From NCBI GenBank assembly GCA_946477995.1, contig CAMLAI010000002.1:1-64000 (forward strand): DNA of 64,000 nucleotides, written 5' to 3'. A program made the translations under genes and the position numbers. Positions within the stretch are counted from its first letter, which is position 1; the number at the start of each line of letters is the position of its first letter. Below the pieces are notes generated by a model. That model was not told the DNA's origin. It was given only the letters and a program-made list of their open reading frames with translations, and did not search any database. Below are positions 1-11,293 of this stretch, one piece after another. The stretch is from an uncultured Gilliamella sp. GTDB lineage: Bacteria; Pseudomonadota; Gammaproteobacteria; Enterobacterales; Orbaceae.

Positions 1-3000
1 GCAAAACCTTTTAAACCAACCACATGTACATGTTCTTGGTTATTCATTACTTTACGCACCAGTTTATAAGTAGTCCCTTTTTCTGGGCTGATATTTTCTG
101 GCGCTGCTATAATCAGTTGCATTTCGAGTCGTTCACACAGCTCAAATAACGTGGCAATCGATTTAGCATCTAGGCGAGCAGCTTCGTCTAAGAATAATAA
201 GCGACATGGTAAAATATCTTTATTACGTAGACGTTTTGATTCTTCTTCCCAACTTTGAATGACCATCAAGAGAATTGACATACCGGTACCAATGGCTTCA
301 CCAGTTGATAATGCGCCACTTTCCGCACGCAACCAACCATCAGCACCACGATTGACTTCAACATCCAGCTCGAGATAATTGCGATAATCTAACAGCTCTT
401 CCCCAATATTTTGTGCAGTTCGTTGCCCCATATCAATATGTGGATTCAAACGTTGATAAAGTTTAGCTAACGCTTCCGAGAAGGTAATACGATTATTACT
501 AAACAGATCTTGATGCTCATTTTGATCATCGGCTAATGCTGCTAATAATGATGAGTGCGCTTCACGAATGGTAACATTCAAGCGTACACCGTTAACTTGT
601 CCAAATGCCACAGCCTGTAGACCTTGGTTAAGCATACGGATACGATTTTGTTCACGTTGGATAGTTTTTCGAATAATGTTTGCCACACTTTTCGAACTTA
701 TTGCTAACTGTTGCTCACGCGAGGTTAATTCTTCAGTTAAACGTGATAATTCAATTTCCATTTGCTCAATTGCTTCAATTGGATCATCTGTTTTGACAAT
801 ATCTTGACGAATTCGTTCACGAAGATGTTTATAAACCGCAATATAAAATTGAATTTTGCGTTCCGGACGTTTTGGATCTTCAGATAATCGTAAAACATCA
901 CGTAAATGTTCATTATCATTCACAGCCAGACGTAATGAGCCCAGCGCCTTATCTGACATTGAGCGCAGTTCATCAGCACTTAAATAAGCTAATTCTCGAC
1001 GATGTAATCGTCGTTCAACGCTATTTTCTTTGACGAGTCGTAAAACTAAGCACCAACCAGCTTTAGCTTCAACAACCTGTTCGCGTAATTGTTTATAATC
1101 ACGGAGTGTTTGAGCTAAACGTTTTTGCATTTGCGTCATTTCGCTTTCACACATAATTAGTTGTTTTTCTAGCGAACTACAGTGCTGACGGTTACTGTTT
1201 AATTTTTGATGGATCTCATCACGACGTACCCTAGCCCTCTCTTCGGTGATGGCATCGGCTTTAACACCAATTTGTTCAATCTCTTTATGCAGTTCATTAA
1301 GCATGTCACGTTTAGTTTCAAATGCACTTTTTAATGAAGCTAATGTTTGATTGTACTGGTTATACTTATCTTGATACTGCTGCATTTGACGACGAGCATC
1401 GGTTCGCTGTGCTTCTACAATATCTAACCGAGCACGTAACTTTTCGTTCAAATCAGCATTTTCATTCAACATGCCGGCTGAATCTTCATAACTAAAATGG
1501 GCTCGGCGTTGCATCACTTCAGTAAGCGCAAACACCTGTTGACGAATCGTTTGTTGTTGCGACTTAACGGTATTATATTGCTCACGTAACGCTTCGTTCT
1601 GTTCTGGGTCACTTTGTAAAACGGCCACAATAGGCTCAAGCTCAGAAACCGTGTGACGATTGCGACCAACATATTGTGCAGCATCTTGTGCTTCGGCAAC
1701 TTGTTCGCGTAGATCATCAACTCGATCTGCTAAATCTTCATCAGCTAATAAATGCATTTGCGCAACTAAACGATTAACCGTTGTTAACTGCTCTTTGCAA
1801 TTAGCTACCTGCTGTTGATTCTGCTTATCTATTGCTTCTTGCGAGGATAATTGACGCTCAATCTCATTGCGTCTTGTCGCTAATTTTTGAGCTTCAGCTT
1901 CGGGATCGATATCAAAGGCAACCGATAAATATTCACCAATAAATTGACCCACATTTTGTTCTATACGTTGTAATTTTTGTAAATCAAACGAGATAGTAGC
2001 ATAACGTTCATGAAGTTCATCACGCTCTGCCGATAATTTTTCCAGATGAACTTCACGAGCTGCGCGGCCAAATAATGGTACCGTTGGAAAGCTGGAAAAG
2101 CGCCATTGACGATCACCAGTTTTAACCAATACCGCTTTATTCATCTCTTCACAATCAAATACACTGTCGTCAAATGAAGAAGGATCGCCTTCAATAAAAT
2201 AGATATCTTCAGGGTAGTCTTCTTCGCTAGCAGTAAGATTTTCGAGCTGGGTTTTGACTAACGACAAATCAGGTACCACAATCGCTTGTCTTGAAGGACC
2301 ATATAATGCCGAGAAATAAGGCGCATCGTCAATAGTCACATCTTCATAAATTTCTGAAAGAAGAACACCATTAAACCGCTCAGCTAATGCCGATAAACGG
2401 CCGTCATCAACACCACTAGGTTGATTGAGTTGTTCTATTTGTGTATCTAATTGAGTTCGTTTAAAGGTTATCTGATCGCGCTCTGTAACCAATGTTCGTT
2501 CTTGCTCAAGCAGCTGCTGCATATGTTGCGTGACAGCTTGACTGTGGGTAAAACTTTGTCCGGTTTGTTCTTGTAAGGCAATTAAAGCATCTTGTGCTTT
2601 TATCCACATTGGTGCTTTTTGTCGATAATCGGCTATTTTAGATTGAATTTGTTCAAGTTCTTGTCTAAATTCAATGCGTTTTTCACTAGATTGATTAGCA
2701 AGCTCCGCATTTTCATCTAACTGAACTTCAAGTTCCTGTTTTAGTTCATCAAGTTCATCATAATTAACATGTCGACCAATACGTTTGCAAAATTGGTTTA
2801 ATAATGATTCTGCTTCTTTTTGTTCAAAAAAGCGTTGTTCAAGCTCATCAAGCTGTAATTGTAAATGTTCAGCTTGTTCAGCTTGATAACATTGTGAAGG
2901 CCATTGTCTTAGTGCTTCTTTAGCAGCAGTAAATGCTTCACTACGAACAACATCACCAACCAGTTTTATTACAAGTTGATAAGCACGATCAAACTGATTA

Positions 3001-4415
3001 ATTGCGGCATCAGAAACACTTAATCTTTGTTCAAGTTCTAAAACTTGCTCTGTAATCTCTTTTTGTTTTTCAGCAAAAACGTCAAAGTGATTTTCAATAT
3101 TACTGATCCCCAATTTTGGTAATTGGCATAAAGACTGTGCATTTTTCAAAGCTTGCAAAGCTTGTTGATACTGAATTGCCCGTGTTTGCTGCACATCAAG
3201 AGCTTGTTGATAATCAGCTAATTGCGTTTTTATTTCATCCACTTCTTGTTCAGTTTGTTCAGCCTGATCACGGTAGCTTTGGTACTGTTCATTCGCTTCA
3301 ATGACAACTTCATTTTGTTCTTCAAGTTTTAGATTAAGATCATCTAAGTCCGCTTGATAGCGATCAATTTTTTCTTGTTGGCGTAAAGCTGTTTGCGCTA
3401 GATTAAGATGGTCATTTGCCGCTTGTAAATCAGTTTCTAGGTCATTTTGGGCTTCTTGAAACTCTTTGAGCTCTTTTGCCATTTCAACTTGACGATATTG
3501 ATGACTGATTAACAAATCTTGCGTTTTAAACATATCTCGACGCAAACCAAGTACCGATTCAATATGAACACGACGCTCATTAGCATGGCGCATATAATCC
3601 GCTGCCACATAATTTGTTGATTCAGTAATCAGGTGTTTAAATAGATCGCGATCAGATTGCGTAACGCGAATCGCTTCTAATGTCATGCGATTTTCACGTA
3701 GTGCTGCTTCCATATCCTGAAAAGCTTTACGTACACCACTGTTTTCAGGTAATAAGTAATCACGAAGTGAGCGGGTAATGGCACTTGAAATCCCACCATA
3801 AAGTGACGCTTCAATTAATCGGTAATATTTACTACGATCAGATGAGGTACGTAATCGTTTTGGTAATATACCAAAATCAAACATTACTGAGTGATAATCA
3901 GTAATAGAGTTAAACTGTTTAAAAATCACGCCCTCTATTGATTCAATTTTATCTTTTAACTCAGGCAGTGATAAGATTCGTGCTTGTTTGTCGTTTACTC
4001 TTTCTGTCACTAATTCTGTTGGTTTGATTTCAACAGGTAAACCTTGTATTAAAAAAGGTTTAATATCCACTTTTTTATCACGACCCGCAACTTGCTGTAA
4101 TCGAACACCACATATAATCCGTTGGTGACGTGAATTGATCACATCAAGCATCGAATAACAAACACCGGGTTTTAATTTACCATGTAGACCTTTATCACGA
4201 GAGCCTGATGTTGCACCAGCTTCGGTAGTATTACGAAAATGTAATAAGGTTAAATCTGGAATCAATGCAGTAACAAAAGCTGCCATGGTGGTTGATTTAC
4301 CAGCCCCATTCCCCCCAGAAAGTGTGGTGACAAGTTGATCTAATTCAAATGTTCTGGCAAAAAAGCCGTTCCAGTTAATTAAGGTTAAGGAGTGAAATTT
4401 TCCGTGTTCAATCAT
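1..4415 (-). CDS. mukB: Chromosome partition protein MukB (partial, C-terminus beyond the left edge)
   Basis: Reverse strand from 4415 reads [42 protein letters not shown] (Walker A). The left edge reads [19 protein letters not shown], typical of the MukB C-terminal region. Directly follows mukE. Absent from the ORF track because it is open at the window edge. Confidence 0.96.
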   Translation of the reverse strand, partial: MIEHGKFHSLTLINWNGFFARTFELDQLVTTLSGGNGAGKSTTMAAFVTALIPDLTLLHFRNTTEAGATSGSRDKGLHGKLKPGVCYSMLDVINSRHQRIICGVRLQQVAGRDKKVDIKPFLIQGLPVEIKPTELVTERVNDKQARILSLPELKDKIESIEGVIFKQFNSITDYHSVMFDFGILPKRLRTSSDRSKYYRLIEASLYGGISSAITRSLRDYLLPENSGVRKAFQDMEAALRENRMTLEAIRVTQSDRDLFKHLITESTNYVAADYMRHANERRVHIESVLGLRRDMFKTQDLLISHQYRQVEMAKELKEFQEAQNDLETDLQAANDHLNLAQTALRQQEKIDRYQADLDDLNLKLEEQNEVVIEANEQYQSYRDQAEQTEQEVDEIKTQLADYQQALDVQQTRAIQYQQALQALKNAQSLCQLPKLGISNIENHFDVFAEKQKEITEQVLELEQRLSVSDAAINQFDRAYQLVIKLVGDVVRSEAFTAAKEALRQWPSQCYQAEQAEHLQLQLDELEQRFFEQKEAESLLNQFCKRIGRHVNYDELDELKQELEVQLDENAELANQSSEKRIEFRQELEQIQSKIADYRQKAPMWIKAQDALIALQEQTGQSFTHSQAVTQHMQQLLEQERTLVTERDQITFKRTQLDTQIEQLNQPSGVDDGRLSALAERFNGVLLSEIYEDVTIDDAPYFSALYGPSRQAIVVPDLSLVKTQLENLTASEEDYPEDIYFIEGDPSSFDDSVFDCEEMNKAVLVKTGDRQWRFSSFPTVPLFGRAAREVHLEKLSAERDELHERYATISFDLQKLQRIEQNVGQFIGEYLSVAFDIDPEAEAQKLATRRNEIERQLSSQEAIDKQNQQQVANCKEQLTTVNRLVAQMHLLADEDLADRVDDLREQVAEAQDAAQYVGRNRHTVSELEPIVAVLQSDPEQNEALREQYNTVKSQQQTIRQQVFALTEVMQRRAHFSYEDSAGMLNENADLNEKLRARLDIVEAQRTDARRQMQQYQDKYNQYNQTLASLKSAFETKRDMLNELHKEIEQIGVKADAITEERARVRRDEIHQKLNSNRQHCSSLEKQLIMCESEMTQMQKRLAQTLRDYKQLREQVVEAKAGWCLVLRLVKENSVERRLHRRELAYLSADELRSMSDKALGSLRLAVNDNEHLRDVLRLSEDPKRPERKIQFYIAVYKHLRERIRQDIVKTDDPIEAIEQMEIELSRLTEELTSREQQLAISSKSVANIIRKTIQREQNRIRMLNQGLQAVAFGQVNGVRLNVTIREAHSSLLAALADDQNEHQDLFSNNRITFSEALAKLYQRLNPHIDMGQRTAQNIGEELLDYRNYLELDVEVNRGADGWLRAESGALSTGEAIGTGMSILLMVIQSWEEESKRLRNKDILPCRLLFLDEAARLDAKSIATLFELCERLEMQLIIAAPENISPEKGTTYKLVRKVMNNQEHVHVVGLKGF

Positions 4416-4417
4416 AA

Positions 4418-5203
4418 TTATTCAATCTCCTCGTTAACTTCATCATCTTGTTCATCATTATTATCATCTAAGATGAGTGACGATTCAATTTTGATCGCTT
4501 CACCATCCCGAATTAAGCGTAATTGTGCTTCTTGCGCATCGTCACTACTGCGCACATCGGCGCCAAAACGGAAAATAGATTCATTAATTCGAAAACGGCT
4601 GCTGTCATTACCGACAATAAAAAAGATCATACCTAATCTACGCAGACGGTTTAGGGCTGTTTTAACTTTATCAAAAAGTTTTTGCCGATCTAAATCCGAT
4701 CCGGTTGAACGTTGGTTGACTAATTTAAGTAATTTACTTTCGTCGGCTAACGAAACAAGCTCATCAAAGAGTTCTTGTAAAGTAAAAATGCCTTCATGCG
4801 CAAGTCGTTCGGGACTTAAATAGAGGTAACAAAGTACTTTACCAACAAGCATATCTAATTCTGATAGAACAGAACGAGGAATTAATGTTGTTGATCGAGG
4901 ACGAAGATAGAAAAATCCTTCAGGTGCACGTATTAGCTCAACATTATAGCGTTGATAAAATTGTTCAAGTTCAAGTTGAAAATCCATTAAAAAGGCATGT
5001 TGATCGAGTTCATCAATACCTATATGACGCCCAGAACGAAGCAAACTATCCAACTCAGGAAAAATAGGATTAGCAATCGCTTGAGCTAATTTTACCGGCA
5101 TGTATTTATCGATTGACGCTTGAGAGCTCGCTGCAATACGCCCTATAACCTCATCAATATGATGAGCGGTTTGTTCTAATTCTTTAATATCTGTTGATGA
5201 CAT
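4418..5203 (-). CDS. mukE: Chromosome partition protein MukE
   Basis: ORF 4418..5278; internal start [23 protein letters not shown] at 5203 is the likely true start. MukE-like sequence between mukF and mukB. Confidence 0.93.
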   Translation of the reverse strand: MSSTDIKELEQTAHHIDEVIGRIAASSQASIDKYMPVKLAQAIANPIFPELDSLLRSGRHIGIDELDQHAFLMDFQLELEQFYQRYNVELIRAPEGFFYLRPRSTTLIPRSVLSELDMLVGKVLCYLYLSPERLAHEGIFTLQELFDELVSLADESKLLKLVNQRSTGSDLDRQKLFDKVKTALNRLRRLGMIFFIVGNDSSRFRINESIFRFGADVRSSDDAQEAQLRLIRDGEAIKIESSLILDDNNDEQDDEVNEEIE

Positions 5204-6506
5204 GTGCTTGTACCTTAGCTCCATAATCGTTAATAGGTTTCCATTCAGCAGGAATACCGAGCAAATCTTTTTCGGCAATACCTAGACGAATAGCCTGATC
5301 GATAAATAACCTCGCAATATCAAAATGTTGTTCACGTGGGAACTGTGCTAAATAGCTACGAATGGCAACACTTATATCGAGTGGTTTATTTTGTTGTTTA
5401 AAAACCAATAAATTTTGTTCAATATGCGCAATAATGTGTTCTTGAAGTTCTTCAATCATTTCATATTCAAGTTCTGATGGTAATTCACCTGTAACTTCAG
5501 CTTCATGTAAAGCAAGTTCTTCATCACGCATATCAAGTAGACGGTCGGCATTAGCAAAAGTCAGTGACCAAGGTAAATCAAAATAGCTCTGAATCGATTT
5601 ACGTAATCGTTGAGAAAAGACGCGATTTTTATCTAAGTCAATTGCTGTACGGATAAATTTATGAACGTGTCGGTCATAACCTATCCAAAGATCTATCGCT
5701 TTTTGCCCCCAACCAATAATTCGATCTAGCTTACCTTGTAGATCAATTACCACGTTATTAATTTTATCTAAATCAGGATTATCTAATGTCGCATCTTGAA
5801 TTAACAATAAACTGGCTTGAAGTTTATCACCCGCCGCTGCCAGCGTATCTTGCAATTCGCGTAATGTTTGCGAAGTTTCGGTTAATAGCCCTTCACAACT
5901 GGTAATGGCAGCTTGCCAGTCTTGACTTAATAATGCCGAGATATTTTGTTTTACATCGGCTTGCTGCTCATCCATCACACGTTGAGTAATATCAATACTA
6001 TCAAATATTTCAGCAACTGAATATTTTAGTGGAGCAAACACATTTCGATGCCAGTGTAAGTCATCACCACCTTCAAGTGCTGCATCAGCAGCTCGTTTTA
6101 ACTCTTGAGCAACAATGGATAATTGGATAGACAAACGTAACGTTGAAAACTCCCGCTGACGAATATAGTAATCAGAAATACCAATACCTAATGGTGTCAA
6201 ACGATAAATAGAATATCCATCAGTCATTTCGCTAGCAAAACGCGTAATTAGGCGCTGACGCACTAAGTCATTAATGGCATTATTTGCTCGAACAGTGATG
6301 GTGTCTTCACTCTGTTCAAAAATTTGTGAAACATGCCTGAAAGCATCAATTAATTCAGATTCGGTCATTTCACCATCAAAACGCTCGCTGTTTAATACGG
6401 CAATCGCCAATAAAAATGCAAGCCGTTCCACTGGCAAATTAATTGAAAAATCATTCTTTTTTGCCCAAGAGACCAATTCTGGCACTGATTGGGAAAAATC
6501 CATCAT
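5184..6506 (-). CDS. mukF: Chromosome partition protein MukF (kleisin)
   Basis: 440-aa ORF with MukF-like sequence ([47 protein letters not shown]); overlaps mukE by about 20 nt. Confidence 0.96.
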   Translation of the reverse strand: MMDFSQSVPELVSWAKKNDFSINLPVERLAFLLAIAVLNSERFDGEMTESELIDAFRHVSQIFEQSEDTITVRANNAINDLVRQRLITRFASEMTDGYSIYRLTPLGIGISDYYIRQREFSTLRLSIQLSIVAQELKRAADAALEGGDDLHWHRNVFAPLKYSVAEIFDSIDITQRVMDEQQADVKQNISALLSQDWQAAITSCEGLLTETSQTLRELQDTLAAAGDKLQASLLLIQDATLDNPDLDKINNVVIDLQGKLDRIIGWGQKAIDLWIGYDRHVHKFIRTAIDLDKNRVFSQRLRKSIQSYFDLPWSLTFANADRLLDMRDEELALHEAEVTGELPSELEYEMIEELQEHIIAHIEQNLLVFKQQNKPLDISVAIRSYLAQFPREQHFDIARLFIDQAIRLGIAEKDLLGIPAEWKPINDYGAKVQAHVINRY

Positions 6507-6845
6507 AGCGGTTCCTTAATTAAAGACACTCAATTTTTAAACGTATCTTAGAAATAATATGAGAAACACAATATATTGTGCTAAAGACAAAATATTATCG
6601 ATTATATAACAATTTGTAGTAGTTAAAAATAACTAAGTTTGAGATTTATCATTTAACTTAATTAAAAAGCAACAAAGTCAATTTAATTAAAAATTACCTA
6701 TAATAATTACGATTTTCTGTTTTTTATTTTCGCTCAATCCCATTTTTTGTCGTTAAAAAGATCAATGACAACAAAAAAATAATTATCATAATTGAATTTT
6801 AATCTTAAATAATCTTGATATGTTATGGAATTAATTGTTTAATTA

Positions 6846-6874
6846 TTGTACCATTTTTAACTTATAGTTATATT
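6846..6874 (+). promoter_or_regulatory. Putative sigma70 promoter (TTGTAC-17-TATATT)
   Basis: -35 TTGTAC at 6846-6851, 17-nt spacer, -10 TATATT at 6869-6874, upstream of a small ORF with a good Shine-Dalgarno. Confidence 0.55.
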
Positions 6875-6893
6875 AATAATGATAATGGTTATT
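6875..6893 (+). promoter_or_regulatory. Putative Fur box (AATAATGATAATGGTTATT)
   Basis: 15/19 match to the classical consensus GATAATGATAATCATTATC, immediately downstream of the predicted -10. Confidence 0.6.
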
Positions 6894-6915
6894 TTTTTTA
6901 TAAGGGAGAAAACAA

Positions 6916-7077
6916 ATGAAAAGTCTATTATACATACTTTTAGCTGGATTAGTCGCATATGTTGTGTCAAAAGCCGTTTCTGCAAATGAAATCGATACAG
7001 TACACCGTGTTGTTCAGCAGCAGGGAGTTTTAAGTGAAAATCATTTAGAGAGTGGAGATAAACCAAATAGTCTCTGA
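6916..7077 (+). CDS. Small membrane/exported protein, 53 aa, putatively Fur-regulated; may be a truncated remnant
   Basis: ATG with AAGGGAG Shine-Dalgarno 7 nt upstream; translates MKSLLYILLAGLVAYVVSKAVSANEIDTVHRVVQQQGVLSENHLESGDKPNSL* (hydrophobic N-terminus ending in a signal-peptidase-like SANE). Absent from the track because it is shorter than about 60 aa. Confidence 0.5.
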   Translation: MKSLLYILLAGLVAYVVSKAVSANEIDTVHRVVQQQGVLSENHLESGDKPNSL

Positions 7078-7186
7078 TAGTTCAGTCATTACTTTCATGA
7101 TTAGTTAGGATTGTTGATCTTGTAACGCCTGCACGTTAATTTTGTCACAATTGGCGTGTTAATAATGCTGCTGCTTGTTGTAGTAG

Positions 7187-7449
7187 TTGAGTTTAATTGT
7201 GCATATTGATTTAATGGGCACGCAAGGTAAGACTGTTGTTTACCGCGTGTCAATAAATAAGCCCAAAATCACCGAAGATATTGCACTCCCACTAGCTGAA
7301 CAATCCATTCCACAAAATTAAAACTTACCGATGCTTTCTTTATTATAGTTTTAAAAGAGAATGATCTAATCAGCAATATGCTTGCTATTATTGACGTTGT
7401 GAATAATGTCGATAAAGCAAATAATCAAATGATAAAAATCAAGTCATAA
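7187..7449 (+). pseudogene. Possible gene debris (short ORF fragments, family unknown)
   Basis: Fragments such as VHIDLMGTQGKTVVYRVSINKPKITEDIALPLAEQSIPQN* and LTDAFFIIVLKENDLISNMLAIIDVVNNVDKANNQMIKIKS* have protein-like composition but are short and stop-interrupted, and lack clear starts. Confidence 0.25.
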
Positions 7450-7616
7450 TCGCGCTATTTAATTGAGTGTTAACTATCATTATTGTTATAAGTAGTTTTC
7501 AATTTGAAAAAACCACTCAGCCATTTAAGACAAGTTTTTAACAGCATAGTGTCTACACTTATGCACAACACAAAACTCATAAAATTAAATTTGATTTTGG
7601 TATTTTTAAAAAGGTG

Positions 7617-7643
7617 AAAACGGGATGGGTTATCCCGTTTTTT
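7617..7643. terminator. Rho-independent terminator downstream of the MFS gene
   Basis: Hairpin AACGGGAT-GGGTT-ATCCCGTT with flanking A and T runs. Confidence 0.75.
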
Positions 7644-7645
7644 AA

Positions 7646-9040
7646 TTAATGCGTTACTTCTGCATTGATTGGTCGAGGAATTAAGAAACTACTAAATAAC
7701 GCTAAAATAGTAATCACTAATCCTACTAAAATACCATTAAAATACCCCGTCATTGTATTACCATTTATCATCTGAACTGCGGGTAACAACGCAAAACTTA
7801 ATCCTGCACCTAAGTTAAACGCACCGGCATTCATTCCAGGTAAAAATCCTTGATTGTCGGCAGGTGATAAGACAACACCTAAACCATTTAAAATAATATT
7901 GGCCATGCCTGCGTAAAAAACACCTAGTGCAATTACACCGATTGATAAGATAGGTAAGGAATGCACACCATAAAATAAGATCACTAAGATACCAACAATA
8001 CAACCAATCAAACCCAATTTGAGGACATTGTTATATCCGATCGTTGGTGCTAAGCGACCAGAAAATGGTCCAACAAACCAACCAATTAAAGCATAAGGTG
8101 TCAACAAAATTAATGACGCCCAATCAGGATTTAGACCAAATCCTATATCATGATTTTGCGCAAGTGACATAACTAAACCATTGACTATGGCAAAAATACC
8201 TGTCATGGTTAAGGTTGTTGTTAACAATAAAGCCCAAGTAGCACGTTTTTTCAGATGCGTTGTTGTCACCAAAGGTTGCTTATTTCGTTTTTCGACATTC
8301 CAAAATAAAATAAAACAAACAATGGCAAACACGGTTAAGCCAGTAACAATTAACCAATTTGCATTAGCTAAATTACCCGCTTCATTAAGTGCCAATAATA
8401 ATGCAGCAAGCGTTAGGACAATTAATATAACGCCTAACCAATCCATTTTAGTTCCTGCTGAAGGCTTGGATTCTGGAGCAAAACGATAGACAAGATAAGT
8501 CGAAATAGCTGCAACCACAGCAATTACCCAAAATACAGAACGAAAGCCCCAATAAGTAGCAAGTAAACCACCTGCTATCGCATCCACACCAGCAATACCA
8601 CCGTTTACTGCGGTGATAATGCCCATTAACATGCCATATTGTTTGACATCTTTTACTTCGTAACTCAGCATAAGTAAGCAAAGTGGAACAACAGGACCAG
8701 ATACGCCTTGAATAATACGCGCTGCATATAATACTTCAATATTAGGTGCAACAGCAGCCAATATTGTTCCTATTGTCATAATCAACAACATAACCGTTAA
8801 TACTTTTTTACGACCTTTGATATCACTCAAACGAGGAAGAAAGAGTGAAAACAGTGCTGCCGCAGTAAAAAAAGAAGTTTGTGAAAATCCAACAGCTGCA
8901 TCATTGGTGCCTAATTCTTTGGCTATAGTCACTAATACAGGACTTAACATACTTGCATTGAGCTGAAAAGCAACACAAGCTGCAAGTAAAGCAACCATTA
9001 ATGTTAAAATACTTTTTTTATTGTTGCTTTGTGCAATCAT
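7646..9040 (-). CDS. MFS transporter (drug/nucleoside-type)
   Basis: 464 aa, multiple TM segments, MFS loop motif (LPRLSDIKGRKKVL); start overlaps the stop of the nucleoside hydrolase by 4 nt. Confidence 0.85.
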   Translation of the reverse strand: MIAQSNNKKSILTLMVALLAACVAFQLNASMLSPVLVTIAKELGTNDAAVGFSQTSFFTAAALFSLFLPRLSDIKGRKKVLTVMLLIMTIGTILAAVAPNIEVLYAARIIQGVSGPVVPLCLLMLSYEVKDVKQYGMLMGIITAVNGGIAGVDAIAGGLLATYWGFRSVFWVIAVVAAISTYLVYRFAPESKPSAGTKMDWLGVILIVLTLAALLLALNEAGNLANANWLIVTGLTVFAIVCFILFWNVEKRNKQPLVTTTHLKKRATWALLLTTTLTMTGIFAIVNGLVMSLAQNHDIGFGLNPDWASLILLTPYALIGWFVGPFSGRLAPTIGYNNVLKLGLIGCIVGILVILFYGVHSLPILSIGVIALGVFYAGMANIILNGLGVVLSPADNQGFLPGMNAGAFNLGAGLSFALLPAVQMINGNTMTGYFNGILVGLVITILALFSSFLIPRPINAEVTH

Positions 9041-9993
9041 ACATTTACCTCACCAATTCGCTGTAACGCATCAACGATTAAATCCCAAAAACCTGCATGA
9101 TCAAGTTTTGTCGCCACTTGTGTATGGCAAGTTTCATCGACTGGAAAACGAAAATCAGCAACAGTCATGCCTAAAGTTAATGTTCCTGTGAGCTCTATAT
9201 CAACAGGAACTCGTCGAGTTTTAATTAAATCCGGATTAATAACATAAGCTACAGCACAAGGGTCATGTACTGGTGGATAAGTAAAACCTTGTGCTTGCTT
9301 ATACATTTTTCCGAAGAATTCAAGCATTTCAAGTACAAATGTTGCTGGTTTTGTTTTGATTGCTGAGATTTTTTCAATTACTTCAGGCGTTGCGAGAGCT
9401 TGATGAGTCAAATCTAATCCCACCATAGTCACAGGCCATTTTTCATTAAATACTATATGGGCGGCTTCTGGATCGATTTTTATATTAAATTCAGCAACTG
9501 CACTCCAGTTACCAACATGATAGCCACCGCCCATCAAAACCACTTCTTTCACTCTTTCGACAATTTTGGGTTCTTTGCGCGCAGCCATCGCAATATTGGT
9601 TAACCCACCAGTTGGGACCAAGGTAATGGTTTTGGGTGGATGAGCCATAATCGTATCGATAATTAAATCAATAGCATGTCTAGAGTCCAATTGTATAGCA
9701 GGTTCGGGTAATACAGGACCATCCAGACCTGAATCACCATGAATATCTGGTGCAATTTCAACATTCCTCACTAATGGTCGAACAGCACCAGCGGCAAAAG
9801 GAATATGAGTTATGTTAGCAATACGAGCAACTGATAACGCATTACGGGTCACTTTTTCTAATGTTTGATTCCCGACTACAGTTGTTACCGCTAATAATTC
9901 AATATTAGGATTCCCATGCGCCAATAACATGGCAATAGCGTCATCATGACCTGGATCACAATCAAGAATGATTTTTTTAGGTTGATTTGTCAT
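9037..9993 (-). CDS. Nucleoside hydrolase (inosine-uridine preferring family)
   Basis: N-terminal Ca-binding motif KKIILDCDPGHDDAIAMLLA and LVPTGGLTNIAMA, characteristic of the RihA/B/C family. Confidence 0.93.
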   Translation of the reverse strand: MTNQPKKIILDCDPGHDDAIAMLLAHGNPNIELLAVTTVVGNQTLEKVTRNALSVARIANITHIPFAAGAVRPLVRNVEIAPDIHGDSGLDGPVLPEPAIQLDSRHAIDLIIDTIMAHPPKTITLVPTGGLTNIAMAARKEPKIVERVKEVVLMGGGYHVGNWSAVAEFNIKIDPEAAHIVFNEKWPVTMVGLDLTHQALATPEVIEKISAIKTKPATFVLEMLEFFGKMYKQAQGFTYPPVHDPCAVAYVINPDLIKTRRVPVDIELTGTLTLGMTVADFRFPVDETCHTQVATKLDHAGFWDLIVDALQRIGEVNV

Positions 9994-10017
9994 TAAGCGT
10001 TTTCCTCTAGTAAATTT

Positions 10018-10554
10018 TTAATTTGCCATTCTATCAAGTACATTTTGACAAGATGACATAGTTGATGTTCCTTCACGTTCAACCACTGAAAATGCAATAG
10101 CACCATCGGCTATCGGGTAAAAAAACTCTCCGTCAGCTTGTGATAAACTTAAAGCATAAATAAAATTGTTGGCCATGTTGAATATGCTAAGTAAGACAAA
10201 TCCATAAATTTGAATATACCTATAATTTTTAACATAAAAAGCGAGAGGTCCATTACTATTAAATAGGATAATAATGGTTTGAATATCAAAGGAATGAATT
10301 TTAGTAACAATTAGTTTGAACGTATCAAAACGATTTACGTTAATGCCAAACATTAAACTTGTTTGAGTTTTATTAGATGTAATTTTATTGATATAAAGTA
10401 ATAGTTGTATCATCTTGTTAAAATACGCATTAGGATTAACAACGACTTCAATGCCTAAAGCTTTAGCTAATGTTATTACATTAAAAACAGCATCACTAGT
10501 TTTTGCAAGTTGCGTTAATAAGATATCAGATTTTTTTAAGTTCGTTTCTAACAT
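10018..10554 (-). pseudogene. Degenerate ribokinase (PfkB family) remnant, N-terminally truncated
   Basis: 178-aa ORF aligns by eye to the C-terminal half of RbsK: SDILLTQLAKTSDAVFNVITLAKALGIEVVVNPNA ~ SALLMQLESPLESVMAAAKIAHQNKTIVALNPAPA, and ADGAIAFSVVEREGTSTMSSCQNVLDRM ~ AHAAAAIAVTRKGAQPSVPWREEIDAFLDR. The catalytic AAGDTFNGAL region is NMANNFIYAL. Confidence 0.65.
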
Positions 10555-11293
10555 TACAATTTTTTATCAATCCTTGATTAAATTAGCCACTTAATTTGAT
10601 TATTATTTTTACCAAAGTTAATTAAAGTATCTTTGGTTGCTTTATTATCATAATGATATAAAGAAAAAAATTCATACTTGATAGCAAATAATAAGGACGC
10701 TAACCCAATGATTCTTCGTACATCAAGTAATCAAATCCAATTAATTTTTGGCTACATTATTAATACTTTTTTACCTATACTTTTATATACTCAATCTAGT
10801 TAATTAGGTCGCGATAACAATATTCATATAACACAAAATACCGATATTACTCTGTAATTTTCTTTTCGCTTTTAGTATTTTATCTTTGCTATTTTTCCAT
10901 TCATTATAACAATATGAAATACAACGATTTTTTATTATTCATGTTCATCTAAATATCCCAGAATAACCTTATTTTTTTCGAAAAAATAGACTCATTTTTT
11001 GCGTGTTATTCGATCAGTATAGCGCAGGTAAATGATAAAAAGAGTGACGAACATCATAACTTAGAAAATAAAAACAAAACTTAAATAATGGATGAAATCA
11101 ATATATAACAACCATAAATCGGCAAACAATAAATTGATTATTGCTTCATTTAAGAAAGAATCGACAACCAACTTATTAGTTACAATAATAATGTGACTTG
11201 GAAGATAAAAAATAAATTCCTTACTCGCACTGCCGCTAATTTATGCTAAAATCGAAAATCATTAATAAACACTAAACATAAGGATGTAACGAA

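Noticed and set aside
568-1720. Small ORFs over the left end (568..807 +, 737..919 -, 1514..1720 -)
   Set aside because: All fall inside the mukB coding sequence, which is missing from the track only because it runs off the window.
4392-4823. 143-aa + strand ORF
   Set aside because: Antisense to mukE; Ser-rich shadow ORF with no recognisable family.
6857-7066. 69-aa minus-strand ORF
   Set aside because: Opposes the better supported promoter/Fur-box/SD/53-aa ORF on the + strand.
8181-8489. 102-aa + strand ORF
   Set aside because: Antisense shadow of the MFS transporter.
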